Assembly (NCBI GenBank): GCA_905210415.1
Contig: CAJLWM010000012.1
Location: 1-38,316, forward strand
Length of the DNA stretch: 38,316 bases
Direction of reading: 5' to 3'
Source: an uncultured Prevotellaceae bacterium
GTDB taxonomy: Bacteria; Bacteroidota; Bacteroidia; Bacteroidales; Muribaculaceae
Both the position numbers and the translations under genes were made by a program. Below are positions 1-9,763 of the stretch, piece after piece (the stretch's first letter is position 1; each line of letters begins with the position of its first letter). The notes below the pieces were generated by a model that did not search any database, had not been told where the DNA came from, and worked only from the letters and a program-made list of their open reading frames with translations.

Positions 1-28
1 CGGGCGTTCGTGGCTATTTCACTAACTT

Positions 29-796
29 TTATCTTACTTCTTCCGTGAGCAATTCTGCCCACGCCACAGCGAATCCGGCGCGGTGTGCTACCCGTTGGGA
101 AGCAATATGAGACATGCTTGTTCCATAATAAGGAATTGTACCTTGAGCCAAAATATCCTGAGCCAGAAGTCTTACTAATGTCGATCCCACATGCATTTCT
201 CTGGCGTGGGGAGCTACATTGATCCCAATCTGCCAGAACAGGGGACTGTCAGCGCTGGCGCCTGCCATACCGAGAATCTCACCGTCCTTTACCGCGGCCA
301 TGCCCAAAACATCCGGTGCATCCGGATCGAAAGCAAATGCTTGATCAAAACGATCATCACCACGAAATTGCAGAATAGCATCCTGATCATATCGTATCAG
401 TTCAAAATCCCGGGCATCAGATAGCAAAGCCGAAGGAAGGTCAGAAGAAGCTATGCCACCAGACTCCGGCAGAAAAAAAGGATGTACCTGTGCAATACGG
501 GCACCGAAGGAAGCCAGCAATTCCTCCAATTCCCGAAGCCGCTTCATGTCAAAAAACCATTCTCCCGTCACATCAGCATAACGTTTCCGACATTCTGCCA
601 CAATTTCTTCGGAACCGGTAACTAATAATTTTCCATTGACGACAGCAATTTTTAACCTGCAAACCGTTTGTTCCTGAAAACGGCGGCGTCCCTCCTGCGG
701 TACATAAATTGTAAAATGATTTTTTGAATCTGCCACATCAGCAGGACTGCAACAGTAGTCCAGTGCCAGCTGGCGGGACAATGCTTCCTGATACAT
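29..796 (-). CDS. GNAT-family N-acetyltransferase
   Basis: A predicted cytoplasmic acetyltransferase of about 255 residues. The C-terminal half looks like a GNAT fold: a strand ending in DVLGMAAVKDGEILGMAGAS, then INVAPHAREMHVGSTLVRLL, which has the position of the acetyl-CoA-binding motif A, and a final segment with SQRVAHRAGFAVAW, the typical last helix and strand. The N-terminal 120 residues are a separate region that I do not recognise. A GTG at 817 would extend the frame, but the AGAGGAG that follows it looks like the ribosome binding site of the ATG at 796, so I choose 796. It lies just downstream of the pectinesterase gene on the same strand and may share its transcript. The substrate cannot be told. 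Codon use is of the Firmicute part of the window. Confidence 0.7.
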   Translation of the reverse strand: MYQEALSRQLALDYCCSPADVADSKNHFTIYVPQEGRRRFQEQTVCRLKIAVVNGKLLVTGSEEIVAECRKRYADVTGEWFFDMKRLRELEELLASFGARIAQVHPFFLPESGGIASSDLPSALLSDARDFELIRYDQDAILQFRGDDRFDQAFAFDPDAPDVLGMAAVKDGEILGMAGASADSPLFWQIGINVAPHAREMHVGSTLVRLLAQDILAQGTIPYYGTSMSHIASQRVAHRAGFAVAWAELLTEEVR

Positions 797-823
797 AGAT
801 GTCGGAACTCCTCTCACAACGGA

Positions 824-1891
824 TCACATTAAACTCTGTGGTTCCCATCCTTTCATTACATGTTTCACGGTATACTCCGCAGCCTCCGCATCCGTCAGCT
901 GGTGGGAAAAGTCAGCGCGGGTGGCAGGGGAAGCACCGGGACCGTAGGAAGCGTATTCTCCGTAATAGAAATGTCCATGGGGTTTCTTCCAGTCCTGCCA
1001 GCCGGCGGGATGGATGTGTGCCCCCAGTTCACAGTGTAAGAATACGGTCTTCGCCCATTCTCTCCAGGGACGTCCCAGGTAGATGGAATGGGGAGGACAG
1101 TCGCTCTCCAGGCTGCATTCATGGAAGACATAGCCGTAGGGTTCTTCCATGGGAGTGGAGGCTGCGGTCACATAGCCGTAGATCACTTCATCCTCCGGAC
1201 TTTCCGGAGGGACCCGGTCTCCGGGAAGCTTCGAGTAGATCGTACAATGCTCAAACCAGGCGATGCCGCTGCCGAAGATGAAATCCACATCTCCCTGAAT
1301 AAAACAGTTTTCATAATAATGACGTCCAATCGTGCGGGGCTTGAATTCTCCGGGACCCTTGAAGCCTCCGGGCTGCGCCTCTTTTAACGGCAGAGGTGCA
1401 TCGAAGACCGTGTCCTGGCTGCCAAGAAAACGGCAGTCATAAAAAGCATTGCGGTCGCCATCTACATAGACCGCCAGCGCCTGTCCTACGGTATGCCCGA
1501 AGCCGGAATCATTCTGAAAAGTCAGATGCTTTGCAGTAAAATCGTGGGTGTCAATCCGGACGGAAGCGGTGCGGAAGGTTCCGCGTTTATCCCCATCGGG
1601 CATGAGATCCAAAGCAGCATCTCCGTAGACGAGAATCGTTTTGTCTGCACCGGCCCCTTCGAAGGTGACATTTGGTCTGGTGATGATTATTTTTTCCCTA
1701 TAAATACCCTCCCCGATGTGTACGATCACAGGAGGCAGATCAGAAACGGGAGCCGGGAACTGCTTTTCGCATGATAAGCAGGATGAATCCGTCAGGGCGG
1801 TCAGTGCTTCAGTAATAGTAGAAAAAGAAGTGCCCGGAAGGGTATTTCCGGGCATATTGACATAATAATGCAAGGAAGTCTTGTCTGACAT
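824..1891 (-). CDS. Pectin methylesterase (carbohydrate esterase family 8)
   Basis: Pectinesterases remove methyl esters from homogalacturonan, which prepares pectin for lyases. The right-handed beta-helix signatures are clear: QALAVYVDGDRNAFYDCRF followed by LGSQDT (first catalytic Asp and the oxyanion Gln), GDVDFIFGSG (second catalytic Asp) and YLGRPWREWAKTVF (the conserved Arg and Trp). The length of about 355 residues fits family CE8. I see no signal peptide, so the enzyme may be cytoplasmic and act on imported oligogalacturonides, as in gut Lachnospiraceae; this is inference. An ATG at 1903 lies 12 bases upstream in frame, but its ATGGAG contains the GGAG that sits 6 bases before the ATG at 1891, so 1891 is the likelier start. 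The stop is about 30 bases before the start of the acetyltransferase gene. Confidence 0.88.
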   Translation of the reverse strand: MSDKTSLHYYVNMPGNTLPGTSFSTITEALTALTDSSCLSCEKQFPAPVSDLPPVIVHIGEGIYREKIIITRPNVTFEGAGADKTILVYGDAALDLMPDGDKRGTFRTASVRIDTHDFTAKHLTFQNDSGFGHTVGQALAVYVDGDRNAFYDCRFLGSQDTVFDAPLPLKEAQPGGFKGPGEFKPRTIGRHYYENCFIQGDVDFIFGSGIAWFEHCTIYSKLPGDRVPPESPEDEVIYGYVTAASTPMEEPYGYVFHECSLESDCPPHSIYLGRPWREWAKTVFLHCELGAHIHPAGWQDWKKPHGHFYYGEYASYGPGASPATRADFSHQLTDAEAAEYTVKHVMKGWEPQSLM

Positions 1892-1996
1892 AAATAACTC
1901 CATTCTGTAGATGCTGCTTTTATGGAAAGAAAGGCTGCATGCGACATCTACAACACAATGCAGCCTAAGGTCCTGTATGGCTGATGCCTGAATAAC

Positions 1997-3079
1997 TTAA
2001 AGCAGACGCACAATCTCTAAATCCGGCTGGTCCGCCAGGTTCACATACTCTCCGTCACATTGTACGACAGGCCGGGAGAGCTTGTCTTTGTTGATATAAA
2101 TGATCGTCCCTTTCCGCCCATCGCTTAACAGACAACGGTTCTGCAGACAGGAATTGACCACATTTTCCAGAAAAGGAAGCAGGATGGAGACATCGTATTT
2201 CTGGAAGCCTTCTGCCTCGAACATCTCGATGACACGGAATGGACACAAAGGTCCTCTGTAACAGCGGGCAGCGGTCATGGCATCGTAGACATCGGCAATA
2301 GCCACGATTCTTGCATAAGGGTCGATCTGATTGCCTTTTAATTTCAGAGGATAACCGCTGCCGTTGCTGCGTTCGTGATGCATGAGGGCGGCATTTTTCA
2401 CATGATCATCCACATCCTGGGACAGGAGAAGCTGGTAACCCAGGGTGGGATGCTTTTTGATCGTTGCAAATTCTTCCTCGGACAGCTTTCCCGGTTTTGA
2501 AATGATAGAATAAGGTATCAGCAGTTTGCCGATATCATGGAACAGACCACAGGCAGTGGCCAGCTCAATTTCCTCGTCAGACAGCTTCAGCCATCCGGCC
2601 AGTATGTTGCAGATCAGGGCAACATTCAGACTGTGAGTGTAAGTGGAATCATCATATTCCCGCATGTTCTGGAGCATGTCCAGAATGCTGATGCTGCCGG
2701 AATGATTGGCTACGATGGCCATGGTGTTCTTCAATAGGGTATTCACATCTAAAGAGGTATTTTTTTGAATCACGAGATTCATATTTTCCCGGAACAGTTC
2801 AACATCATTTTCAAAATCTGTCTTGAACAGTTGAAATTCAGGAGAACTCTTAATGCGCTCGGAGTAAGAGAGCTCAGTGTCAGTAGAATCCTCAGCAGGC
2901 CGCACGGGTTGTATGATATCCTCGACAAAAATGGTAAGGATACCGTACAGATCCAGCTTGGTGATCAGTTTATCCGTAAGGATGGTCCCTTTTTGTATCA
3001 GAAGCTCATGGTCCAGATCATAGACGTCTTCGGCGACGGTCATGCCGGGAACCAGTTGGGTGATAGACAGCCTTTTCAT
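1997..3079 (-). CDS. HD-GYP domain phosphodiesterase
   Basis: Likely a cyclic-di-GMP phosphodiesterase or a related signalling hydrolase in the cytoplasm. The N-terminal 60 residues (KRLSITQLVPGMTVAEDVYD onward) match the short domain often placed before HD-GYP domains. The HD-GYP core begins near residue 145 (TYTHSLNVALICNILAGWL), with the metal-binding pair in GLFHDIGK, then LMHHERSNGSGYP, which holds the HHE and GYP motifs, and IADVYDAMTA. All key residues of an active enzyme seem present. The ATG at 3079 is chosen over 3100 because the AAGGAG between them is a good ribosome binding site. It is transcribed away from secA. HD-GYP proteins are common in Clostridia and rare in Bacteroidales, which supports the Firmicute origin of this arm. 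Confidence 0.88.
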   Translation of the reverse strand: MKRLSITQLVPGMTVAEDVYDLDHELLIQKGTILTDKLITKLDLYGILTIFVEDIIQPVRPAEDSTDTELSYSERIKSSPEFQLFKTDFENDVELFRENMNLVIQKNTSLDVNTLLKNTMAIVANHSGSISILDMLQNMREYDDSTYTHSLNVALICNILAGWLKLSDEEIELATACGLFHDIGKLLIPYSIISKPGKLSEEEFATIKKHPTLGYQLLLSQDVDDHVKNAALMHHERSNGSGYPLKLKGNQIDPYARIVAIADVYDAMTAARCYRGPLCPFRVIEMFEAEGFQKYDVSILLPFLENVVNSCLQNRCLLSDGRKGTIIYINKDKLSRPVVQCDGEYVNLADQPDLEIVRLL

Positions 3080-3231
3080 AAGTATTCTGCTCCTTATCAT
3101 GAAAAGAAAATTTAACTGATTTCATTATAATAATTTTTATCCGGACTGTCAATTTGTGCAGGCTCTTAGGGGGCCACATCCTGTTCATAAAATTTTTACA
3201 GTCTTTTCACGCCTATGGTCGCATTGAAAGG

Positions 3232-3260
3232 TTGAAACATAAAGGAAAATCTGCTACAAT
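3232..3260 (+). promoter_or_regulatory. Sigma-A promoter of secA
   Basis: TTGAAA at 3232-3237 and TACAAT at 3255-3260 with a 17-base spacer: a near-consensus Firmicute housekeeping promoter, 66 bases before the secA start codon. No promoter of this type was seen in the right arm, which uses TAnnTTTG boxes. Confidence 0.8.
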
Positions 3261-3326
3261 AACCTTTGAATTATGCGAAGACCCATGGACATTTTATTGT
3301 CAAAAGGGTGTGGAAATGAGGAAAAA

Positions 3327-6098
3327 ATGAGCGTTATTGAGAAGATATTTGGCACGCACAGTTCCAGAGAACTGAAGCGTATTGAACCTCTGGTGGACAA
3401 GATCGAGGCACTCCGCCCTACAATGCAGGCACTTTCCGATGAGGAACTGCGGGGTAAGACCGAGGAGTATAAGAAGCGTCTGACCGAGGGAGAGACTCTG
3501 GACGATCTGCTTCCGGAGGCTTATGCAACCGTAAGAGAGGCTGCAAAGCGTGTTCTGAACATGGAACACTACAGAGTACAGCTGATCGGTGGTATCATCC
3601 TGCATCAGGGACGTATCGCAGAGATGCGTACCGGTGAAGGTAAGACACTGGTGTCTACACTTCCTGCTTATCTGAATGCTTTGGAAGGCAAGGGCGTCCA
3701 TGTCGTTACCGTCAATGACTATCTGGCGAAGCGTGACGCGGAGTGGATGGGGCAGGTACATGAGTTCCTGGGACTGAAGGTCGGTGTGGTACTCAACAGC
3801 ATGACCTCCGAGGAGAGACAGGAAGCTTACAAGTGTGATATCACTTATGTTACCAACAACGAGCTAGGATTTGATTATCTGCGTGATAACATGGTTATTT
3901 ACAAGGAACAGCTGGTTCTGCGTGGACTGCATTATGCCATCATCGATGAGGTGGACTCCGTACTGATCGATGAAGCGAGAACCCCTCTGATCATTTCCGG
4001 ACAGAGCGGCAAGTCCACAGCTCTGTACGAGATGTGTGATCTGCTGGCACGTCAGATGAAGCGCGGTGATGATGTACAGGAACTGACCAAGATGGATGCC
4101 ATTATGGGTGTGGTACAGGAAGAGACCGGAGACTTCGTCGTTAACGAAAAGGATAAGATCATCAACCTGACCGCAGCAGGTATGGAGAAGGTTGAGAGAT
4201 TCTTCCACATTGATAACTTCGCTGATCCCGAGAATCTGGAGATCCAGCACAATATCATTCTGGCATTGCGTGCCCATAATCTGATGTTCCGTGATAAGGA
4301 TTACGTGGTAAAAGATGACCAGGTACTGATCGTCGATGAATTTACCGGACGTATCATGCCGGGACGTCGTTATTCCGACGGTCTGCATCAGGCAATCGAA
4401 GCAAAAGAGCATGTAAAGGTGAAGAGAGAAAGTAAGACGCTTGCATCCATTACCTTCCAGAACTTCTTTAATTTATTCGATAAAAAGTGTGGTATGACCG
4501 GTACAGCTCTCACTGAGGAGACCGAGTTCCGTGAGATCTACGGCATGGATGTTGTTGTGATCCCTACGAACCGTCCCGTTATCCGTAAGGATCTGCAGGA
4601 TGCTGTATACAAGACGAAGAGAGAGAAGCTGAACGCTATCGTGAATGCGGTAGAGGAAGCACATGCCACAGGACAGCCTGTACTGGTAGGTACGATCACG
4701 ATCGAAGCCAGTGAGGAACTGAGCAGAATGCTGACTAAGCGCGGCATTCAGCACAAGGTTCTGAATGCAAAATTCCATGAACTGGAAGCAGAGATCGTAG
4801 CCGATGCCGGTGTACACGGTGCGGTAACCATCGCTACCAACATGGCAGGTCGTGGTACCGACATCAAGTTGTCGCCAGAGGTTAAGGCTGCTGGTGGTTT
4901 GGCAATTATCGGTACAGAGCGCCACGAGTCGCGCCGCGTTGACCGTCAGTTGCGTGGTCGTGCCGGACGTCAAGGCGACCCAGGTAGCTCAGTGTTCTAT
5001 GTATCGTTTGAAGACCCTGTGATGCGTCAATTCGTGTCAGACAAGGTGGTGAAGATGCTTGACCGCCTCGGCCTGAAGGATGGCGAAATGATAGAATCGG
5101 GTATGGTGACCCGCTCAATCGAAAACGCTCAGAAGCGTGTGGAAGAAAACCACTTCGGCGTGCGTAAGCACTTGCTCGAATACGACGACGTGATGAACAT
5201 CCAGCGTAATGTGATTTATACTCGCCGTCACCACGCACTCATGGGTGAACGTATCGGTATCGACATCTTGAGCATGATTCAAGAGACTGCCGAGAATATG
5301 GCTGACACTTATCGTGAATATGACGAGCTCAAGATGCGCTGCTTGTCTACTTATGCTATCGACATCCCATTCAGCGAGGAAGAGTTTGAACGCCTTGACG
5401 TGAAAGAGCGTGCCGCACGACTCAACGAAGCTGCCGTTGATGCATTCAATCGCAAGCAAGAGCGCTTGGCCGAAGTGTCGGCTCCAGTGATTAGCAGCAT
5501 CGCTGCAGAGCATGGCCATGATGGCCTTGTGCGTGTGCCAATCTCTGATGGTAAGCGCATCTATGGCATCACTTGCCAACTCGGTGAAGCCCTCGACACT
5601 CAATGCAAGTCAATCTCTAAGGCTTGGCAAAAGGCTGTGCTTTTGATGACTATCGACGATTCTTGGAAGGTGCATTTGCGCGAGCTCGACCAATTGCGTC
5701 AATCAGTGCAAAATGCCACTTACGAGCAGAAAGACCCATTGGTAATCTATAAGACCGAATCGTTTAACCTCTTTGGCGAGATGCTTTCGGAAATGAACAC
5801 CAAGGCAGTGTCAATCTTGATGCGTGGTCAGATTCCAAACACCGAAAACAATCCTGGCCAGTCGCAGCAAGTAGAGCAGACCAACGAGATGCCTCGTCAA
5901 CGTCAGCAACAGCGCTACCAAGAGAGCAAAGAGGCTTATCCGGGCGCTAACGAAAATCGTGAGGCTGGCAATGCCGCAAGTCGTGCTTCGCAACGTCCTA
6001 CACAACCTATTGTGAATGGACCTAAGATTGGTCGCAACGATCCTTGCCCATGCGGAAGCGGTAAGAAGTTTAAGAACTGCCACGGCCGCGGTCTCTAA
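3327..6098 (+). CDS. secA: SecA preprotein translocase ATPase (chimeric: clostridial N-half, Bacteroidales C-half)
   Basis: SecA drives Sec-dependent export through SecYEG. Walker A (MRTGEGKT, near residue 105), Walker B (IIDEVDSVLIDEART), the PPXD and helicase motifs (MAGRGTDI, ERHESRRVDRQLRGRAGRQ), the helical scaffold (LLEYDDVMNIQRN), the wing region and a C-terminal zinc-binding SEC-C motif (DPCPCGSGKKFKNCHG) are all present in one open frame of 923 residues. The start at 3327 follows GAGG. However, codons and sequence up to about residue 514 are clostridial (MSVIEKIFGT start), while from SPEVKAAGGLAIIGTERH on they are Bacteroidales in both protein and codon style (TTG, TCG, GAA, CGC). 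Clostridial SecA is usually about 850 residues and Bacteroidales SecA about 1,100; this protein matches neither. I infer two half genes from two organisms, joined by assembly, not a natural hybrid. Confidence 0.85.
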   Translation: MSVIEKIFGTHSSRELKRIEPLVDKIEALRPTMQALSDEELRGKTEEYKKRLTEGETLDDLLPEAYATVREAAKRVLNMEHYRVQLIGGIILHQGRIAEMRTGEGKTLVSTLPAYLNALEGKGVHVVTVNDYLAKRDAEWMGQVHEFLGLKVGVVLNSMTSEERQEAYKCDITYVTNNELGFDYLRDNMVIYKEQLVLRGLHYAIIDEVDSVLIDEARTPLIISGQSGKSTALYEMCDLLARQMKRGDDVQELTKMDAIMGVVQEETGDFVVNEKDKIINLTAAGMEKVERFFHIDNFADPENLEIQHNIILALRAHNLMFRDKDYVVKDDQVLIVDEFTGRIMPGRRYSDGLHQAIEAKEHVKVKRESKTLASITFQNFFNLFDKKCGMTGTALTEETEFREIYGMDVVVIPTNRPVIRKDLQDAVYKTKREKLNAIVNAVEEAHATGQPVLVGTITIEASEELSRMLTKRGIQHKVLNAKFHELEAEIVADAGVHGAVTIATNMAGRGTDIKLSPEVKAAGGLAIIGTERHESRRVDRQLRGRAGRQGDPGSSVFYVSFEDPVMRQFVSDKVVKMLDRLGLKDGEMIESGMVTRSIENAQKRVEENHFGVRKHLLEYDDVMNIQRNVIYTRRHHALMGERIGIDILSMIQETAENMADTYREYDELKMRCLSTYAIDIPFSEEEFERLDVKERAARLNEAAVDAFNRKQERLAEVSAPVISSIAAEHGHDGLVRVPISDGKRIYGITCQLGEALDTQCKSISKAWQKAVLLMTIDDSWKVHLRELDQLRQSVQNATYEQKDPLVIYKTESFNLFGEMLSEMNTKAVSILMRGQIPNTENNPGQSQQVEQTNEMPRQRQQQRYQESKEAYPGANENREAGNAASRASQRPTQPIVNGPKIGRNDPCPCGSGKKFKNCHGRGL
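4843..4870. other. Probable chimeric junction between two genomes
   Basis: The bases encoding MAGRGTDIK are among the most conserved in all bacteria. Left of them leucine is nearly always CTG and the genes are clostridial; right of them leucine is TTG/CTC/CTT, serine TCG, and all genes and promoters are Bacteroidales. A short identical stretch here is the kind of place where an assembler can cross between species. The exact base cannot be fixed by eye. Confidence 0.8.
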
Positions 6099-6128
6099 AA
6101 GAGCGAAAAATACAAATCTGATATAACA

Positions 6129-6170
6129 AAGTCGTCAGTATTTCCCAAGAACGAGGAATGCTGGCGACTT
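6129..6170. terminator. Hairpin between convergent secA and DUF4249 gene
   Basis: Arms of 14 bases (6129-6142 and 6157-6170) pair along their whole length with two G-U pairs and a 14-base loop. It lies between two convergent stops, so it probably ends transcripts from both sides. The T-tract is weak on both strands. Confidence 0.6.
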
Positions 6171-6208
6171 GTTGTATATGTATGTGTGGAAAAAAACGGC
6201 TCTTGGCA

Positions 6209-6248
6209 TCCCTGAAATCCATTCAAGCTCTAATGCCCGAATTGGGTT
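6209..6248 (+). repeat. Partial copy of the dispersed intergenic repeat
   Basis: The stretch TGAAATCCATTCAAGCTCTA followed by an arm ending in CCGAATTGGGTT matches, with few differences, the reverse complement of 37656-37695. Only one end of the element is present. It sits in the secA/DUF4249 intergenic space on the Bacteroidales side. Confidence 0.6.
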
Positions 6249-6274
6249 CAGACTCTAATGCCAAAATAATGAGT

Positions 6275-7291
6275 TTACTTCTCGTAATAGACAATTGTTC
6301 GAGAGGCGTTCGCTCCACCTATTATGCCCCAACCATCTTTCACGTTGGAATGAATGCCTATGGGGTCGGCGAGTACGGCAGTGTTTTTTATGCGATACTG
6401 ATATACGGAGCGTAGATAGTAGTAAAGGTCGGGTGTTATCTCTTGGTATTCCACGAGCACCCTTGCATTATCGCCTCTGCGTTTGCGCGTCTTCACGGTG
6501 ATGGTGTATTCATTGTTTTTAAACAGGTGGTCATCAAATATGTTTGTAAAATATGCCGGCCATGAAACGAATGACGTTGTCAGAGTGTGATCGGTGAGTA
6601 GCAGGTCGTCGGTGGTGAATATGTCGGTGACAGAGAATGTTTTTCTTGTCAATGAATTATAATCGCAGATGCCACGCACCTTCAGTCTGTAGAAATTGCG
6701 CTTTGATTTGTCGTCTTTGAGGCGCAGAGTGATCGACATTATGCTGTCGGCGCCGAAGATGTCGTATTGACCGCTTGGGTCGAAAAATCCGAGTTCGCAT
6801 TTGTCGTAGTAAGTGTATCTCGACAGAATCTCAAATTCTGGTTGTTTGGCTGGTATGTCCACAGAACCGTAAGCCTTGTGGGTTTTGCCGTGCGCATCGA
6901 TGTATTCGGCGTTTATTGTGATGTTGTCGCCGGGTTTTGGCTGGTAGTCGCTGATGTATTTGTATTTCTTCTCATCGTAGTGCATAGTGCCTTTTCGTTC
7001 TCCGCCGTTGACTGAAAACGACACATCGGCTGTTTTCACCACAAATTGTTTATAATAAGCGCTATCCACACTCATATAGTAGTCGTAGTAGTCTATGTGT
7101 CCATATTGTGGAGTGCCGCTATCAATCGATCGTGTTAGCGACAGGTCTACGGCAAGAGTTTCGCTTGGTGAGGCTATAGCGTTGATCACCAGGTTGTCTG
7201 CCTCAGAGTCGGGCATACTGAGTATTTCTTCGCATCCGGTGGATGTGAGGCAGATGAAAAATAGCAATAAGATATATAGATATTTCTTCAT
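6275..7291 (-). CDS. DUF4249 outer-membrane-associated lipoprotein
   Basis: A 338-residue lipoprotein with signal peptide MKKYLYILLLFFICLTSTGC; the lipobox cysteine is residue 20. The body starts with DNLVINAIASPSETLAVDLS, then beta-rich segments (ADVSFSVNGG, KPGDNITINAEY) and ends with DGWGIIGGANASRTIVYYEK, the pattern of the DUF4249 family of Bacteroidetes. Genes of this family almost always follow a TonB-dependent receptor, and here it starts 3 bases after the receptor stop, so the two are co-transcribed. Its role is not established; by position it is probably the accessory surface lipoprotein of a nutrient-uptake or protein-handling receptor. It is intact, unlike the two genes before it. 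Confidence 0.85.
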   Translation of the reverse strand: MKKYLYILLLFFICLTSTGCEEILSMPDSEADNLVINAIASPSETLAVDLSLTRSIDSGTPQYGHIDYYDYYMSVDSAYYKQFVVKTADVSFSVNGGERKGTMHYDEKKYKYISDYQPKPGDNITINAEYIDAHGKTHKAYGSVDIPAKQPEFEILSRYTYYDKCELGFFDPSGQYDIFGADSIMSITLRLKDDKSKRNFYRLKVRGICDYNSLTRKTFSVTDIFTTDDLLLTDHTLTTSFVSWPAYFTNIFDDHLFKNNEYTITVKTRKRRGDNARVLVEYQEITPDLYYYLRSVYQYRIKNTAVLADPIGIHSNVKDGWGIIGGANASRTIVYYEK

Positions 7292-7294
7292 ATT

Positions 7295-9742
7295 TTAGAA
7301 TTTATGAGTGTAACTGATTGATGGCATTATTGGGAAAAGACACACTCCTTTCAGCACCGTGCGATTGTCGTGATAGCTGACGTAAACATTGCTGATGTTC
7401 ATGTGATTGTAGATATTATAGACACTTATTCCGATAATGCTTTCTCCAAGGAAATGCTTCACGGAGAAGTTCGCTCCGATGTCGAGATGATGTTGTGCAG
7501 GCAATTTGTAGTTGTTGAAGCCCCGGTAGGTGTAAAATTGCAAAAAGCGGTTGGGTTGTATGGTGGATTCAGGATAGTCGGTATGCCAACTATCAGGATA
7601 TAATTCTGTACTGGACCCTGAGAAGAAGTTGCCTCGAGGGTCGAATTCGTAAGATATTCCACCGTAAATGTCAACAGTAGGCACTATGCCTCTTCTGCCT
7701 GTGATATACGACCATGAGGCAGATAAATCAAAGCTACAAGAGTTGGAAACTGGTATGTGCTGCGATATAGTGGCGTTGAAATTGTTGCGACGGTCATTCG
7801 ATGCGTAGTATTCATGGCCTGCATTAATTTCATATCCTGGTCTGTCCATTGTTCGCAGTGATTTCGACCATGTGTAGCTTATCCAGCCAGTGGTGTTGCC
7901 TGTGTGCTTGCTGAGATATAGCTCTATGCCATAGGCTCTTCCTTTGCCGAGTGCGGTCATGTCTTGCCAATCGCTTATGCCAGAACTTGCGTAGGATGAT
8001 CCTGGCAAGTATTCCAGCACATTGCTTAATTTCTTATAATAGCCTTCCACTGATGCGGTGATGCCGTTGGCGATATCGTAGTTGTAGCCTATGGCAGCGA
8101 TGTGGCTACGCATAAGTGGGATGCGCTCTGTGATAGGAACCCATATATCAGAAGGCATAACTAAATTATTGCTGCTTAGTAGCCTAACAGCCTGCGACAT
8201 TAATGAGTAAGATGCTTTTATCGACATTTTGCTGTTGAATAGCCATCGTAGAGATACGCGCGGTTCTATGGCTGTGTAGGTTTTTCCGTATGAATTATAT
8301 AGCGATAGGCGCAGACCATAGTTGGCTTTAATGCTATTGCTTATGCTAAAGTCGTCTTCGGCATAAGTGGCAAAATGATATACATTGGATTTTTCGCCAA
8401 GGATGGTGTCGACGTCTGTTGCTGCAGAAATATATTTATAGTATTCCTTATCGGGGTTTTTGGCTTCTTCGTCAGGTGATACCCAAGGTTTGTCGCCAGT
8501 AATTTTCTGAGCGAAGGTGTGCTTCTCTACGTCCACTGTAGGATCAAAGCGTTGCACGCCGCCTTTCACTCCAAATCTCATGACGTGCTTTTCTGAGGGT
8601 GTGTATTTAGTGTCGATGGTGAGTGCCAGGTCTTCGATGCCGGAATGATACTTGATGGTGAAAGATTCTGTGTTTAAATAGATTAAACGATATTCATTAT
8701 CGTTCTGGATTTTGCTATTGCCTGAAAGAGCCAACTGATATCTATATCGGCTGTAACTGGCGTTGACATTCGCCCAAAGCTTGTCGTTAAGCTGAGAGGT
8801 TTAGTAGATGCTGGAAAGGAGATTTCCCCAAGAGTTTTTTGTGGATGAATTTCGTGAGCTTTCAGATTTGTACTTATATTTTGACTCAAGTTCTTTGTTT
8901 TCTATATTTGAGAAACTCTTCATTCCAGAAGAAGGTTCGGTGTTGACGTAATCTTTCCCATAATAGAATAGACCAGACAGCTTGCTGTGATTGTTGAATT
9001 TATGTACCAGTTTGGCTGTAACGTCGTAAAAGTTCATGTCCGAGAAGTCTTTCATGGCTTCTTTGTTGTCGTAATATTTTCTCAAAGTGGGATATGCCAC
9101 CATATCAAAATAAGACACACGAGTTGCCACATTGAAAGAAGTGTGCCCTTTCCAGATAGGTCCATCAGCCTGTATTCTGGAAGATAATGCGCCCAAAGAA
9201 ATCTGACTGTGGTATTTATGAAAATCTCCATCTTGCACACCTATGTCTACTATGCTTGAGAGTCTTGAGCCATATCTGGCAGGAAATGCACCGCGATAGA
9301 AATTGATGTTTTGCACCATATCGGCATTGATGGCTGAGACGAACCCTTTCAGGTGCTCAGCGTTATATAGGATAGAGCCATCGAGAGAAATCAGGTTCTG
9401 GTCGTAATTGCCACCTCTTACAAATATTCCAGCTGTGCCCTCGCTTCCAGTTTGCACGCCAGGCAGTTTCTGCAGAGTTTTCATCACGTCCACTTCACCG
9501 AAGTATGTAGGCACAATCTGAATCTGCTGCTTGTTGATGGCTATTGCACTCATTTGTGAGTCTTTAGTACCGAATTTCTTTTGAGAACCATATACCACAA
9601 TGTCGTCAATCTTTATGCCATTGAGTATTGTAGATTTCGATGTAGAGTCTTGTGCAGCAGTAGGTGGATCTGCAGCATTGACGATAGTGGGAATGGCGCA
9701 CAGTGCAATGACGGTTGTGCGCAAGTATGAAGAGATGTTCAT
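7295..9742 (-). pseudogene. TonB-dependent receptor interrupted by an in-frame TAA
   Basis: The frame from 9742 encodes a signal peptide (to about residue 23, ending IVNAA) and a plug domain (KLPGVQTGSEGTAGIFVRGG, LISLDGSILYNAEHL, RYGSRLSSIVDI), then barrel strands. A TAA at 8801-8803 stops it after 313 residues; beyond it the same frame continues without shift through the rest of the barrel (NDKLWANVNASYSRYRYQ, YGIELYLSKHTG, NNYKLPAQHHLDIGANFS) to the last strand, ending SYTHKF with a terminal aromatic. Read through, it would be 815 residues. The change may be a real nonsense mutation or a base error. The N-terminal carboxypeptidase-D-like domain common in such receptors is absent. It forms an operon with the barrel gene before it and the DUF4249 gene after it. 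The ligand is unknown. Confidence 0.85.
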
Positions 9743-9763
9743 GTATTATATTCTGAAAGAGTG

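Noticed and set aside
3327..6098. A natural inter-phylum hybrid SecA produced by gene transfer
   Set aside because: All upstream genes and the promoter are clostridial and all downstream genes Bacteroidales. Transfer would leave the same background on both sides. Assembly chimerism at a conserved stretch explains everything.
8801..8803. Stop-codon read-through or a reassigned TAA codon in the TonB receptor
   Set aside because: TAA ends several intact genes in the same arm (DUF4249, the coiled-coil gene), and I see no recoding signal around the site.
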